Origin: Nostoc parmelioides FACHB-3921
GTDB lineage: Bacteria; Cyanobacteriota; Cyanobacteriia; Cyanobacteriales; Nostocaceae
Length of the DNA: 64,000 nucleotides
Reading direction: 5' to 3'
Assembly (NCBI RefSeq): GCF_014696625.1
Contig: NZ_JACJQL010000010.1
Span: 92,111-156,110, forward strand
How positions within the stretch are numbered: position 1 is the first letter of the stretch; each line of letters begins with the position of its first letter. Both the position numbers and the translations under genes were made by a program. Below are positions 54,791-64,000 of this stretch, piece by piece. The notes beneath the pieces were generated by a model. It saw only the letters and a program-made list of their open reading frames with translations, had not been told where the DNA came from and searched no databases.

Positions 54791-56026
54791 TTAATTTGCT
54801 TGTAAAAATTTATTAATTAATTCTATAAGCGATTTTGCATTAGTCTTATATTCATGATTTTCTTCTACTAACCTACGGCCTTCCTTACCTAACCGAAAAC
54901 TTATCTCTGGATAAGATAAGAGATATTTCATTTTTTCCGCTAATTCCTCAAAATTACCTGGCTCAATCAAGTAACCATTTACCTTATCTTTTACTACTTC
55001 TGGTATACCAGATATTTTTGAAGCGATCACTGTTCTTCCTAGAGACATCGCTTCATATATAACTGTTGGTATACCATCCATATCTCCATTTTTGTCCATG
55101 ATACTAGGCATTACTAAAGCTAGACAATCAGTTAATATGTTTGGTAAGTTTTCATTTTTATATTTACCCTTCAACCAAACAATATCTTGAAGTCCATTTA
55201 TTTCTATTAATTGCATAAGATTTGCTTCTTCGGGACCAGATCCATAGATATCAACAGTAAAATATTCACCTTTTTTATGTAGAATATTAGATGCTTTAAT
55301 CAGGGTTGAAAAGCCTTTTTTTGTAACTAAGCGACCTAAAGCTACAAATCTTTTACTTTCTAAAGCAGGAGAAAGTATATGAAAATCATTAGTCCGGATA
55401 GAAGTATAATTAGTTATAACTTTTTCTTCATTTATAGACAAAATCTTTAATATTTCCTGTTTACCATACTCATGCGCTGAAAAAATTTTAGTAGCGTGTT
55501 TTATTTTAATAAATTTGAGTAAGTCAAAATTTTGTATACTTTTATCGTAAATATCAAAAGCATGTACTTTGAATGAAAAAGGGCATTTTAGTAGCTCACT
55601 TAGCATCAAAGCCACTGTAGCAGTTCCTTGACCAAAATCGGCATGAATCCAATCATAAGCTGGTGTTTTATCTGCTAAAATTGCATACCATCCAAGAGTG
55701 AATACTAACGCTGCTAATTTCTTTTTAATAGCGAATGGGTTGGCTGATGCAACTAAAGTATAAAATAAAACTTTATAAAGAGAAATCGGTGATTTATTTA
55801 AGCATAATATTAGCCCTAAAAGTGCATTTTTATAATTAGGATAAAGGACTTTATCTAGTAAACATTGAGCAACCTGATGAATTTCAGAAGCAGAAAATTT
55901 TCTGCAAGAAAGAACGGTTATATTAACTTCATTTGCTTGTATTCCCAGCATCTCATTCTGCTCAAACACTAAGCTTAATGCTGGAAACTGAGGAGAAATA
56001 TAGAGAAGATTTTTAAGGGTTCTCAC
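54791..56026 (-). CDS. GT4-family glycosyltransferase
   Basis: 411 residues, GT-B fold. The C-terminal half shows FVALGRLVTKKGFSTLIKAS, VDIYGSGPEEANLMQLIE and the nucleotide-sugar region DMDGIPTVIYEAMSLGRTVI, where the usual E-x7-E begins with Asp/Gly. The final IPEVVKDKVNGYLIEPGN loop is typical. It transfers a sugar to the growing lipid-linked oligosaccharide. It is 12 bp upstream of its next same-strand neighbour's end and is part of the AT-rich block. Confidence 0.88.
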   Translation of the reverse strand: MRTLKNLLYISPQFPALSLVFEQNEMLGIQANEVNITVLSCRKFSASEIHQVAQCLLDKVLYPNYKNALLGLILCLNKSPISLYKVLFYTLVASANPFAIKKKLAALVFTLGWYAILADKTPAYDWIHADFGQGTATVALMLSELLKCPFSFKVHAFDIYDKSIQNFDLLKFIKIKHATKIFSAHEYGKQEILKILSINEEKVITNYTSIRTNDFHILSPALESKRFVALGRLVTKKGFSTLIKASNILHKKGEYFTVDIYGSGPEEANLMQLIEINGLQDIVWLKGKYKNENLPNILTDCLALVMPSIMDKNGDMDGIPTVIYEAMSLGRTVIASKISGIPEVVKDKVNGYLIEPGNFEELAEKMKYLLSYPEISFRLGKEGRRLVEENHEYKTNAKSLIELINKFLQAN

Positions 56027-56038
56027 GATTGTTAAAAT

Positions 56039-56692
56039 CTACACTTTTTGTAAAACAATACAAGTAGCTGATACTTGTTTAAATAAATAGGGCAATTTTG
56101 CAATGCTATCTCGCCATGTGTGTGATTTGTACATTGGTAGCATTAAACGTAGCATAAAAGCTATTGCAAAGATTACAAATGGTAGAGAAGTTCCATTGTA
56201 TCTACTGCAAACAATTTTTCCATCTATCATTTTTAAAGCTGGAAATTCTCTCTTAAGCTCATCTATATCAGGACGAAACATAGTATCAATAGGATCAGGA
56301 TGGTAGGGATAATCACAAGGGACAGTTAGGAATAGATAGCCACCAATAGGTAAGATTGAGTAAATAATTTCACAAATTTCCTCTCGATTAGATAAGTGTT
56401 CTAGTAAATTTGAACACATCACAGACTTAATATTTAATTTGGCAATTTCTTGCAAAATATCAGGGTTACAGAGGTCTCCAGCAATATCAACACCTTCATT
56501 TGTCTTAATATCTAAGTGAATTACAGGATATCCCTCTTCTCTAGCTGGTTTAAATATGTAATTATTTATCCAAGGCTGGGTTTCTTCTCTAAACTTTTTA
56601 GTAGAACTGCCTATATTTAGAAGTGGAAATACTTCATTAGTGTTTAATGAGTAAATATTTTGAGCTAGCCATTCTGCTTCTTGTTTAAGCAT
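56039..56692 (-). CDS. Small SAM methyltransferase-like protein
   Basis: 217 residues. FPLLNIGSSTKKFREETQ replaces the classical GxGxG motif, VIHLDIKTNEGVDIAGDLCN carries an acidic motif-II position, and VMCSNLLEHLSNREEICEII plus GGYLFLTVPCDYPYHPDPID follow the class I pattern. The C-terminus has a hydrophobic helix (FVIFAIAFMLRLMLPM) that may tether it to the membrane. It lies within the tightly packed polysaccharide cluster. Confidence 0.77.
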   Translation of the reverse strand: MLKQEAEWLAQNIYSLNTNEVFPLLNIGSSTKKFREETQPWINNYIFKPAREEGYPVIHLDIKTNEGVDIAGDLCNPDILQEIAKLNIKSVMCSNLLEHLSNREEICEIIYSILPIGGYLFLTVPCDYPYHPDPIDTMFRPDIDELKREFPALKMIDGKIVCSRYNGTSLPFVIFAIAFMLRLMLPMYKSHTWRDSIAKLPYLFKQVSATCIVLQKV

Positions 56693-56732
56693 AAATTAAC
56701 CTCGTAATTGTATTTTTAAATTAGAATACACT

Positions 56733-57902
56733 CTATATAGCATAGTTCTTAAATCCTATAGTTTCTAAATACTGAGACACAATATAATCTGTGTTAAAAT
56801 CCTTTGCTCTCTGAAAAAGTAAATTTTGCTCAGTGGGATTATCTAATGTTTTTTGCATAGCATCAGCTAGAAGAATAGGGTCTTTTACAAGAGTTAGCAA
56901 TCCATACTTACCATTCTCTAAAATTTCTGCTGGTCCGTGAGGACAGTCAGTTGAAACCACAGGACAGCCACAAGCCATTGCTTCAATTAAAACTGTTGGT
57001 AATGCTTCGTACTGTGAAGATAAAACAAAGGCGCTTGCTCGGCTCATGTAAGCATAGGGATTAGAGACAAAACCAGGCATCAAGACATCAGATTCTACGC
57101 CTAATTTTTTGATTAGAGCTTCTAACTCACTCCGTAATTCCCCTTCGCCCAAAATTAAGAGACGGGCAGAAATTTGCGAACGTAAATTAGCAAAAGCAGT
57201 AATTAAAGTTCTATGGTCTTTTGCCTTAGTAAGCCTACCTACAGATAGAAAAACAGGTGGTTGATTAGGTAGAAACCACTGATGCTTTAGTGGCTCATTC
57301 ATTTTTAAAATTAGGTCATCATCAATTACTGGGTTATAAATAGTCTTTACTAAACCTTGTTGAAGTCCTAATTCTCTTTCTAAATCACGAGATGTCCCTT
57401 TAGAAACTGCTATTAAACTATTTGCTAAAGGGTAAGATAAACGCATTAAAGTGGGTACAAGTTTAGCTCTATTAGGAAAATTGTGTTTATTAGCAGATAG
57501 CGTAGTGTGTTCCACTAATACCACTCTGGTAGATATATGTGAGAAAAATTGTGCCATTACAGCTGCCACATTTGCATTACTCAGATGAGAAATTAAGATT
57601 TTAGGTTTCTCGCGTTTAAGATAAAATGCAAGTGGAATAGTTGAAGGAATAACCATTTTAGAATTTAAACAAATAATCTTAACATCTTCAGGAACCTGAG
57701 CTAACAATGGGCCTTTTAATTGGGTCAAAATAAGATCCGGTACAATACCTCGTTTTACCAAACCTTTTAAAAGATTAATGACAACTTTTTGAACTCCACC
57801 TCCATCTAAATTAGGCAAAAATATAGCTATTTTTTCTTGTAATTCTTTTTTAGCCACATTATCATTGCTGTCATTATTTTTGTTTTGTTTTATTTCGTTC
57901 AT
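56733..57902 (-). CDS. GT4-family glycosyltransferase
   Basis: 389 residues, GT-B fold of the alpha-sugar retaining GT4 family. KIAIFLPNLDGGGVQKVVIN is the N-terminal glycine-rich acceptor region. SVGRLTKAKDHRTLITAFAN, LLILGEGELRSELEALIK and the E-x7-E motif in YEALPTVLIEAMACG form the donor site. The transferred sugar is not predictable. A 172-bp AT-rich gap separates it from the polymerase gene upstream, which may hold a second promoter. Confidence 0.9.
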   Translation of the reverse strand: MNEIKQNKNNDSNDNVAKKELQEKIAIFLPNLDGGGVQKVVINLLKGLVKRGIVPDLILTQLKGPLLAQVPEDVKIICLNSKMVIPSTIPLAFYLKREKPKILISHLSNANVAAVMAQFFSHISTRVVLVEHTTLSANKHNFPNRAKLVPTLMRLSYPLANSLIAVSKGTSRDLERELGLQQGLVKTIYNPVIDDDLILKMNEPLKHQWFLPNQPPVFLSVGRLTKAKDHRTLITAFANLRSQISARLLILGEGELRSELEALIKKLGVESDVLMPGFVSNPYAYMSRASAFVLSSQYEALPTVLIEAMACGCPVVSTDCPHGPAEILENGKYGLLTLVKDPILLADAMQKTLDNPTEQNLLFQRAKDFNTDYIVSQYLETIGFKNYAI

Positions 57903-58074
57903 ATTTTTTATAATTTACTAATGATAATACATGGATAAAATAAAAGCTTTAGATTGAAAACTGTCTTTTGTATAATTCTTCTAGTTCAATCAATTAAGAG
58001 GAGCTAGTTTTGAACTTTCTTATAATATTGCTGCCCAAAAATTAAAAATTTGTTATCATCCAAATCTTTCTTGA

Positions 58075-59355
58075 TCAATCGTCTAAATAATTTTTTTTAG
58101 ATTCATACAAAAGACAAATAGAACCGAATAATATATATAGTATTTTTTTGTTTTCCCATGACAGAGTTGTTCCCATAACAAATACTACTAATATTGACAC
58201 TAACATCCCTAAGCCCCAAGGGTCTTTTTTAGATAGATTTAAAGTATATTGAAATCCAAAAAATAAAATCGTTACAAAAATTGTTATTCCTATTAACCCC
58301 ATCTCACTCCAAACTGAAAGAATAATATTATGAGCTACCAAACCAATTTCTGGATTATATGTACTTCTAGGTAGACGAACACTTGAATAATCATCTATTA
58401 CATATGGTAAAGCTCCTGCACCAACACCTAAGAAAAAATTATGCTTAATAACTTCTATAGCTGCAAGCCAGATATCCCACCTAGCTAATGCGAATTGAGA
58501 TTCATCTAATTGATTAAATCTACTAAATAACGGCGAAATAAATAAATTTAAAAACTCATTAATTGTATCCATGCCCAAAATATATAAGATACTCGTGAAC
58601 AATAAAATTATTAAATAAAAATATTTTTTTTTAAATTTTCTTAAAGCCAAAAAGCTTAATGGCACAACCATAGCAATTAGACCTGTTCTGGATAGTGTTA
58701 ACAAAACTCCAATCAAAATAGTAGCTAAATTAAAAAACATCAAAAGTCTACTACGTTTAGATTTAAGCTGTGAGTAAAATACATAAACTCCCACTGAAAA
58801 AGCTATTAGTAGTAAACCTGCAAGATCATTTGGATCTTGTCCACCAGTAGTAAATCTGTCTAAATTATTTTCTAAACCTTCAGGTCTAGCTAAAAAATTA
58901 CCTAGAATGACAGAAGCTGTACAACCTATCAACAATGATATCCAGTAAATAGAAAGCCATTTTCTATTACTAAGAAATACAATAGAAAATAAAATAAAAT
59001 TACCAATTAATGTAATAGTTGTGATTAAGCTTGTTTCAGGGCTAACACTCCACAAAATACTAGCAAATGACCAAAATATCAAAGTCAAAATTAAGTTAAA
59101 TATTGGATCTTTAAATATACTTAGTTTATTAAGTACAAGACTCTTTTGAAGAAAACATCCAACTCCAGTAAGAATAATTAGGTAACGAGAAATACTGCCA
59201 GATTCTCCTGTTCCTAAAAGGTTCTCAAAAGGTAGCATAAACATTATTATGGTAAATCCAATAGCAAAATTCTTAAATAGAATAACAAATAAAAGATATA
59301 TAATTATTGGAGACAATAAAATGAAAACCATTATTTCTTCTTTCATTAATGCCAA
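58075..59355 (-). CDS. O-antigen ligase/polymerase-like (Wzy/WaaL) membrane protein
   Basis: 426 residues with about 11 membrane helices and a large periplasmic loop. The loop carries NPEIGLVAHNIILSVWSEMG, matching the HN-x-L region of O-antigen ligases and polymerases (Wzy_C), and ALARWDIWLAAIEVIKHN precedes it. Next to Wzx and Wzc genes it is best read as the Wzy polymerase joining repeat units on the outer face. Wzy and WaaL cannot be told apart by sequence alone. It is strongly AT-rich. Confidence 0.83.
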   Translation of the reverse strand: MALMKEEIMVFILLSPIIIYLLFVILFKNFAIGFTIIMFMLPFENLLGTGESGSISRYLIILTGVGCFLQKSLVLNKLSIFKDPIFNLILTLIFWSFASILWSVSPETSLITTITLIGNFILFSIVFLSNRKWLSIYWISLLIGCTASVILGNFLARPEGLENNLDRFTTGGQDPNDLAGLLLIAFSVGVYVFYSQLKSKRSRLLMFFNLATILIGVLLTLSRTGLIAMVVPLSFLALRKFKKKYFYLIILLFTSILYILGMDTINEFLNLFISPLFSRFNQLDESQFALARWDIWLAAIEVIKHNFFLGVGAGALPYVIDDYSSVRLPRSTYNPEIGLVAHNIILSVWSEMGLIGITIFVTILFFGFQYTLNLSKKDPWGLGMLVSILVVFVMGTTLSWENKKILYILFGSICLLYESKKNYLDD

Positions 59356-59440
59356 AGTCCTTCAAATTATTATTTTTAAGCCTGTAAATATTCATTAAAA
59401 AATACAATTATAAATATATAGACATTGATGATAATTATTT

Positions 59441-60703
59441 TTATTGCATATCCTTGTCAATATTTTTCACAACAAGATAGGTTGATACTTCTCCAAATAT
59501 TAAAACGCTTCCAAGGATAAAGCTCATGAAAAAAGCTGATTGTTGTAGTATGATGCTTAATAAGGTAAGTGTTACAGCACTGATCATATTAACAACTGCT
59601 CCTACATGAGGTATCCCAATAGAGTGTATTAATGTATTTGAATAACCGAGATACATAGCTAGAAGAGTGCTAACTCCCATCACTAAAAAAACTGGTATGC
59701 TTGCTTTATATACTTGACCTAACAAAAAATATTGAACACAAGACATAATAATCAAAACTGTTATCATTACTCCGAAAAATATAGGAGATATTTGCCACAT
59801 ACGCTTGCGAAATAATTGGCGGCTTTTAGCATCTTTAATTGCAGAAACATCCGGTAAAATTATTGTTCTAATTGCATCATTAATTAGTAAAAAAACAGGG
59901 AGAAATGTCAAGCTTGCACTATAAATACCTACTTCAGTAGGATCTGTTTTTCGTGCTAAAATAAATTGGGGAATTTGATACATAAAACTGAATAATATCC
60001 CGGCTATCCCTACCCAAACTCCATAATAAAAAATAGATTTTAAAAGTTTTATTTCATTGGTTGTAAAAAACACATTTTTGTATCCATAAGATACCATTTC
60101 TGAAATTTGTCTATAACTTATTAATAGAGAAAGCGGTAGAAAATATAGAGATACAATAATTGTCGTATTTGAAATTTTGTTAAGCATCAAAAAAATAAGT
60201 GCTGTTATCAGCCGCAGTAGTCCGTAAACTAAAGTGTACTTTTGAAAAGCTTGAAACTTTTTCTGGGCTTGTTCTATAGCTCTTGTCGTCGTCCAAATAC
60301 TCAGCAGTCCTCCAGAAATAATAGCTAGGTTAATAAGTAATCCTGTACTTTGCAGCATAGGTAAAGTTTTAGCGAGCAGCTTACTACCTGGATAACTAAA
60401 ACATATTGTGAGTAATAATAGCCCAAATTTCCACTTGTTTATTACTATAAGTAAACTAATTTTTTCTTCATCATCTGATGCCACATTGTATAAACGAACT
60501 AGGGCAACACTAGTACCGAAATCGAGTACAGAAGATAAATTTGTAGTTACAGCAACTGCAAGAGCAAACTTAGCAAATTCAGCAGGGCCAAATAAACGTG
60601 CAGCTAAAATAGTAATGGCAAACGAAGAAAAATTATTAAAAATATTGGCGCTTAGTACATTAAGTAAAGTTCGTATTTTTGGATGCAATTTAAGTTTGTA
60701 CAT
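59441..60703 (-). CDS. Wzx-type polysaccharide flippase
   Basis: 420 residues with about 12 membrane helices, beginning LLNVLSANIFNNFSSFAITI, a pattern of the MOP/PST superfamily. It moves undecaprenyl-linked repeat units from the cytoplasmic to the outer face of the inner membrane. GPAEFAKFALAVAVTTNLSS and the LARKTDPTEVGIYSASLTFL loop are typical flippase positions. It lies between the co-polymerase and polymerase genes, making a complete Wzx/Wzy/Wzc set. Confidence 0.87.
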   Translation of the reverse strand: MYKLKLHPKIRTLLNVLSANIFNNFSSFAITILAARLFGPAEFAKFALAVAVTTNLSSVLDFGTSVALVRLYNVASDDEEKISLLIVINKWKFGLLLLTICFSYPGSKLLAKTLPMLQSTGLLINLAIISGGLLSIWTTTRAIEQAQKKFQAFQKYTLVYGLLRLITALIFLMLNKISNTTIIVSLYFLPLSLLISYRQISEMVSYGYKNVFFTTNEIKLLKSIFYYGVWVGIAGILFSFMYQIPQFILARKTDPTEVGIYSASLTFLPVFLLINDAIRTIILPDVSAIKDAKSRQLFRKRMWQISPIFFGVMITVLIIMSCVQYFLLGQVYKASIPVFLVMGVSTLLAMYLGYSNTLIHSIGIPHVGAVVNMISAVTLTLLSIILQQSAFFMSFILGSVLIFGEVSTYLVVKNIDKDMQ

Positions 60704-60854
60704 TTATTATCAGCATCTATTTTTCTATAGCTAGTTAGAAAATGCAGATAAAATCATGGGTGATTAAATTGCTTTTTTCTTCCGCCATAACATTACACAA
60801 CTTAAATCTTTAACACCTCAGAGATAACACTGGGTTCTCTAAAATATTAACCAG

Positions 60855-63065
60855 TTAAAGCAGTCTTAACCCAGTAATCTTACTTAGGTTAGACTTAATC
60901 CTATCCTTCTTGCCAGAATTATTATCTCCAGTATTTTTATGGGAGTAGTAGTAACTGTAGTCATTACTATCAGTAGCCACACAATTCACCACCATTCCCA
61001 AGACCGGCACACGCGAATGCTCAATAAGTGTCTTTGTCGTCTTAGCCGCAGCAGAATTAAGCACACCAGGGCGTGCAACTAACAACATTCCATCTGCCAT
61101 TTTTCCTATGATCGAAGCATCCGCTAAAACACTTAAAGGTGGAGTGTCGATAATTACGTAATCATAATCTTCAGATGCTTGTTGGAGTAACCCATTCATG
61201 CGCTGTGAGTCTAGTAAAGCCGCAGGATTAGGCGGTATAGTGCCAGAAGTCAGTAATTCTAGATTAATTACCACTTCCTTAGCAGCTTCGGCTAGGGTAG
61301 CCTGACCCACTAAAACATTGCTTAAACCCATCAAGTTAGGCTGTTGCCACATTTCATGTTGACGAGGGCGACGCATATCTGCATCAATCAATAGTACCCG
61401 CCTTCCCATTTGGGCAGTTGCTACCGCCAAATTAGCGGCGATAAAAGACTTACCCTCATTCATCACACAACTGCTAACTACAATTACCTTCAGTTTCTTA
61501 TCAGAAAAGGAGAAGCCCAAATTGATTTGCAGCATTTCAAAGGCTGCATTAACTGAAGAGTAAGGGTTATTGAGTACGGGTAATTCGGTGATACTCTCAC
61601 CACGAGCCAGTCTCACTTTTTGATCAAAAACTGGAATTGTACCCAACAAAGGATAATCCAACAACTGTTGAGCTTCTTCTAGTGTCCTCACAGACTTGTC
61701 TCCAGCCTCTAGCAACAAAGCTGCACCAATAGCTAAGAAAAAGCCTAAAAATCCCCCTAATGCCAAATTCAAGAGAATACGAGGAGAAACTGGTGTTTTG
61801 GGAAGTAAAGCTTCAGAAACAATCCTGGCATTACCCACATTCTGATTTTCCACCACCTCAACATCTTGCAATCGTTTTAGCATTTGTTCGTAGGTGGTCT
61901 GGGCAATCTGTAGCTGTCGTTGTAACTGTAGTTGTTGTTGTTCCAGTTTGGGTAAGACTCTCAGACGGGCTTGATAAAGGACAAATGCCTTCATCAACAC
62001 ACCAACTTGATTTTCTAATCCCAATCGTTCAACTTCCACCTGCACCAAATTAGCAGTTAAAGTCTGTTTGAGTTCCCCTATTTGTAAATCTTGCTCTGGA
62101 ATAGGCTGCGAACTACCTAAAGTTTTGCTCACTCTTCCTTCTAGCTGCTCTTTGAGAGCTTGTTCCTTATTTAATAAATTAGCAATAACCGGGTGTTCCT
62201 CAGTAAATCGTGACCTCTCCACAGCTAACTGGTCTTGAACCTTCTGGTATTCTGATAGCACTTGTTGTACTGCATTAGATTGGCTTAAGCTGCTCAGTGC
62301 CATAGCTTGCTTTGTGTTCAATGCCAATTGATTTTGCAAAGCACCAGAACGAGTTCTAGCATCAACCAACTGTGCGCGCAGTAGAGTCACCTGGCCGGAT
62401 AATTCATTTAGCCTTTTGACTCCTTGTATAGCTTCTTCTTGTAGGGAAACAACCTCATATTTTTCTTTGAACCGACGTAGTGCTGCTTCCGCTTCTGTGA
62501 CTTTCGCTTCGACTAAAGGTAATTGCTTACTTAAAAATTCCCTTGCGGCTGTAGCTTCAGAACGATTATTGCGAACATTATTCTCTAAATAAGCGCTCAT
62601 CAACTTATTGACAATCGCTGTTGCTTCTTCAGGATTAGCACTACGGTAAGAAAGTTGTAAGATATCCGTTCCTCGGACACTTTTAATTTTTAAGTTCCGG
62701 AGGAAATCATCTATTTCTAAAGGTTGTCCCTGTTCATCCTTCAGCTGGGACTCAGCAATAGTCTTTTGAATTATGGGGTTTGAGCGAATAATTTCTGCTT
62801 CAGTTTCCAAAGGGTTAGAAAGATTGGTCACCCCACTGAGTTGTCCCAATTGCTCACTTACCCCTGTCAGGGAAGAAACGCCACTTTGCTTATTGAAAAG
62901 GAGTTTGCCCTCAGCTTCATAAATTGGTTTTTGGCTAAAAGTAACCAACCCTGTAACTCCAAACACCGACCCTATAATCGCGGCTATCAGTAACCAACGT
63001 CTTTTTACAATCAGCCAATACTGTTGGAAGTTAATCAGGTCTTGATCGTCTTGGTGGGAAGGCAT
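60855..63065 (-). CDS. Wzc-like polysaccharide co-polymerase / tyrosine autokinase
   Basis: 736 residues. The N-terminal Wzz domain has a membrane helix (WLLIAAIIGSVFGVTGLVTF), long periplasmic coiled coils (about 170-400) and a second helix (LLNLALGGFLGFFLAIGAAL). A cytoplasmic BY-kinase domain follows, with Walker A-type CVMNEGKSFIAANLA (the first Gly of GxxxxGKS is absent), Walker A' LLIDADMRRP and Walker B VIIDTPP. The tail has a Tyr cluster (DYSYYYSHK), though it is not at the end: about 28 residues follow. Such proteins set chain length and control Wzy-dependent export. It is the first gene of the minus-strand cluster and probably carries its main promoter. Confidence 0.93.
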   Translation of the reverse strand: MPSHQDDQDLINFQQYWLIVKRRWLLIAAIIGSVFGVTGLVTFSQKPIYEAEGKLLFNKQSGVSSLTGVSEQLGQLSGVTNLSNPLETEAEIIRSNPIIQKTIAESQLKDEQGQPLEIDDFLRNLKIKSVRGTDILQLSYRSANPEEATAIVNKLMSAYLENNVRNNRSEATAAREFLSKQLPLVEAKVTEAEAALRRFKEKYEVVSLQEEAIQGVKRLNELSGQVTLLRAQLVDARTRSGALQNQLALNTKQAMALSSLSQSNAVQQVLSEYQKVQDQLAVERSRFTEEHPVIANLLNKEQALKEQLEGRVSKTLGSSQPIPEQDLQIGELKQTLTANLVQVEVERLGLENQVGVLMKAFVLYQARLRVLPKLEQQQLQLQRQLQIAQTTYEQMLKRLQDVEVVENQNVGNARIVSEALLPKTPVSPRILLNLALGGFLGFFLAIGAALLLEAGDKSVRTLEEAQQLLDYPLLGTIPVFDQKVRLARGESITELPVLNNPYSSVNAAFEMLQINLGFSFSDKKLKVIVVSSCVMNEGKSFIAANLAVATAQMGRRVLLIDADMRRPRQHEMWQQPNLMGLSNVLVGQATLAEAAKEVVINLELLTSGTIPPNPAALLDSQRMNGLLQQASEDYDYVIIDTPPLSVLADASIIGKMADGMLLVARPGVLNSAAAKTTKTLIEHSRVPVLGMVVNCVATDSNDYSYYYSHKNTGDNNSGKKDRIKSNLSKITGLRLL

Positions 63066-63962
63066 AGTTCAGATAGTACCTTAAAGATTGAAACTACTAA
63101 AAATTATTTCTTTCATTTATATTGATGTAGAGCAGTAATGCAGTCGAATGTAGGAAATATTCAACAGTTATCAGTTATGTAATTCCTAAATAAAGGGATT
63201 CGCAGTTGAGTCAAATACAGACCTAACTCCCAGCCCCTTCTCTTGTAGGGAAGGGGAGTAAAAATCAAAGTCTCTCTCCTTGTAGGGGAAAGGTACTCTA
63301 TGAGAAGAGATTCGCTTTATGGAGAGAGGGTTAGAGTGTATTGCATACAAACGAGAATCACTATATTTTTTGAAATCCACTTAGGTCAGTGCCTAAACAA
63401 AATAGGGGTTTTGTAGGCATTGTACACTCTAAAACTAAGCTTCGAGTGTACGGGCTTTTTTCAAGGATTATGCCGGGTTTTTCTATTGATTAAAGCGGTG
63501 AAACTGTAATCACTGTTCGCTGATTTAATTTCCTTAGTAACTGCTACTGACTGGATGCAACCTGATTTAAATAATCAATAAAGATTTAATAAAAGATTAT
63601 CAAGCTTTTTCCCCAGAATAGCCTACGTATTTTCACTGTTCTTTTGTCTAGCGTAATAAGGTGATACGCACCTAAATCAAATATTCTTGCGTCAGGGCTG
63701 TCCATAGTCAAGAGTCCAGAGTCAAAGGCTAGCTTGGACTTTGGACTTTGGACTTTTGACAACCTGAGTGCGAAATATACAATTTAAATGCGTAACAGCT
63801 TATCTATATTACTGCGAATTACTAATTGCGAATTGGTTTTATGTTGTTCGGCTTGCTTACCGTGCTAAATACTAAGTTATATTTATTTTCTTATATAGCG
63901 TTTACCAGTCTAATGAAGTACATTATTTAAAATAAAGATAGTGTAGATACTCAAGGGTAAAA
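63066..63962. other. Gene-free gap with repeats and hairpins
   Basis: About 0.9 kb upstream of the Wzc-like gene with no convincing coding frame. It holds a copy of the CCTAAC...CCCCTTC repeat (63221-63262), a hairpin with GTACACTC/GAGTGTAC arms (63422-63429, 63444-63451) followed by a T-run at 63456-63461, and TTTGGAC heptamers (about 63738-63758). The hairpin plus T-run looks like a terminator, but no gene precedes it, so an unannotated small RNA is possible. Confidence 0.5.
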
Positions 63963-64000
63963 ATGAAACCATATTCCCTAGACTTTCGCCAAAAAATATT
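63963..64000 (+). mobile_element. Start of an IS630-family transposase gene (cut by the window)
   Basis: An ATG at 63963 gives MKPYSLDFRQKI before the window ends. YSLDFRQKI is the usual beginning of IS630/Tc1-type transposases of cyanobacteria, followed by a helix-turn-helix. A preceding AGGGTAAAA could hold a weak ribosome site. The left inverted end of the element should lie upstream, perhaps near 63895 where TATAGCGTTTACC begins, but it cannot be matched to a right end here. Confidence 0.72.

Noticed and set aside
63186..63380. 64-codon minus frame near the right end
   Set aside because: Composed largely of the same repeat unit as 552-590, so translated repeat.

Overview
The window comes from a filamentous, heterocyst-type cyanobacterium of the Nostoc/Anabaena group. 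The evidence is frequent GCGATCGC (HIP1) octamers, many heptanucleotide tandem repeats (STRR) between genes, a kaiABC clock cluster with the short Anabaena-type KaiA beside a TolC gene of the hgdD type, PEP-CTERM proteins, a bicarbonate transport operon and a Ycf20 homologue. About 80% of the window is coding. Many intergenic stretches are made of dispersed repeats rather than genes.

Layout: 1-13.3 kb is mostly minus strand. It holds a cut-off JAMM peptidase, a P1B-type metal ATPase, two tandem secreted beta-carbonic anhydrases, an ionotropic-glutamate-receptor-like channel, a NatE/LivF-type amino acid ABC ATPase, a PEP-CTERM protein, a bacterial-type ferredoxin, hisZ, a relic of an IS200/IS605 tnpB gene, a J-domain/TPR protein, an inositol monophosphatase-like enzyme, a nuclease and a Fed2/FdC2-like [2Fe-2S] ferredoxin. 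13.4-19 kb carries tRNA-Ser(GGA), a small unknown gene, the TolC gene and kaiC-kaiB-kaiA. Divergent from kai, at 19.9-23.2 kb, is a hybrid histidine kinase with degenerate receiver domains. An orphan CRISPR array of 11 full repeats plus one truncated repeat follows at 23.49-24.31 kb, with no cas genes in the window.

24.4-28.3 kb has an unknown protein, a PEP-CTERM beta-propeller protein with a 50-residue membrane ORF behind it, an ExoD-family protein and a YegS-type lipid kinase. 28.6-34.1 kb is a four-gene ABC operon read as cmpDCBA (bicarbonate, BCT1) rather than nrt, from its order and a Glu in the CmpA solute-site motif. SelO is divergent from it. After a 1 kb repeat-rich spacer, 37.2-43.7 kb encodes a 1820-residue hybrid kinase with a canonical LOV cysteine motif, overlapping by 4 bp a receiver-GGDEF diguanylate cyclase. 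Together they look like a blue-light to c-di-GMP module and are the most attractive signalling system here.

43.7-52 kb holds glycerate kinase, Ycf20, a lipoprotein, an ArnT/PMT-type glycosyltransferase, a predicted outer-membrane barrel, an Ala/Ser-rich secreted protein and a YdcF-like protein. 52-63 kb is an AT-rich minus-strand exopolysaccharide cluster with a Wzc-type co-polymerase/kinase, Wzx flippase, Wzy-like polymerase, three glycosyltransferases and three methyltransferases. The right edge clips the start of an IS630-family transposase.

Functional themes are inorganic carbon handling (two periplasmic carbonic anhydrases, cmp operon, glycerate kinase), circadian and light signalling, and cell-surface polysaccharide or glycolipid export. 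No database search was possible, so family names rest on motifs, length and gene order.
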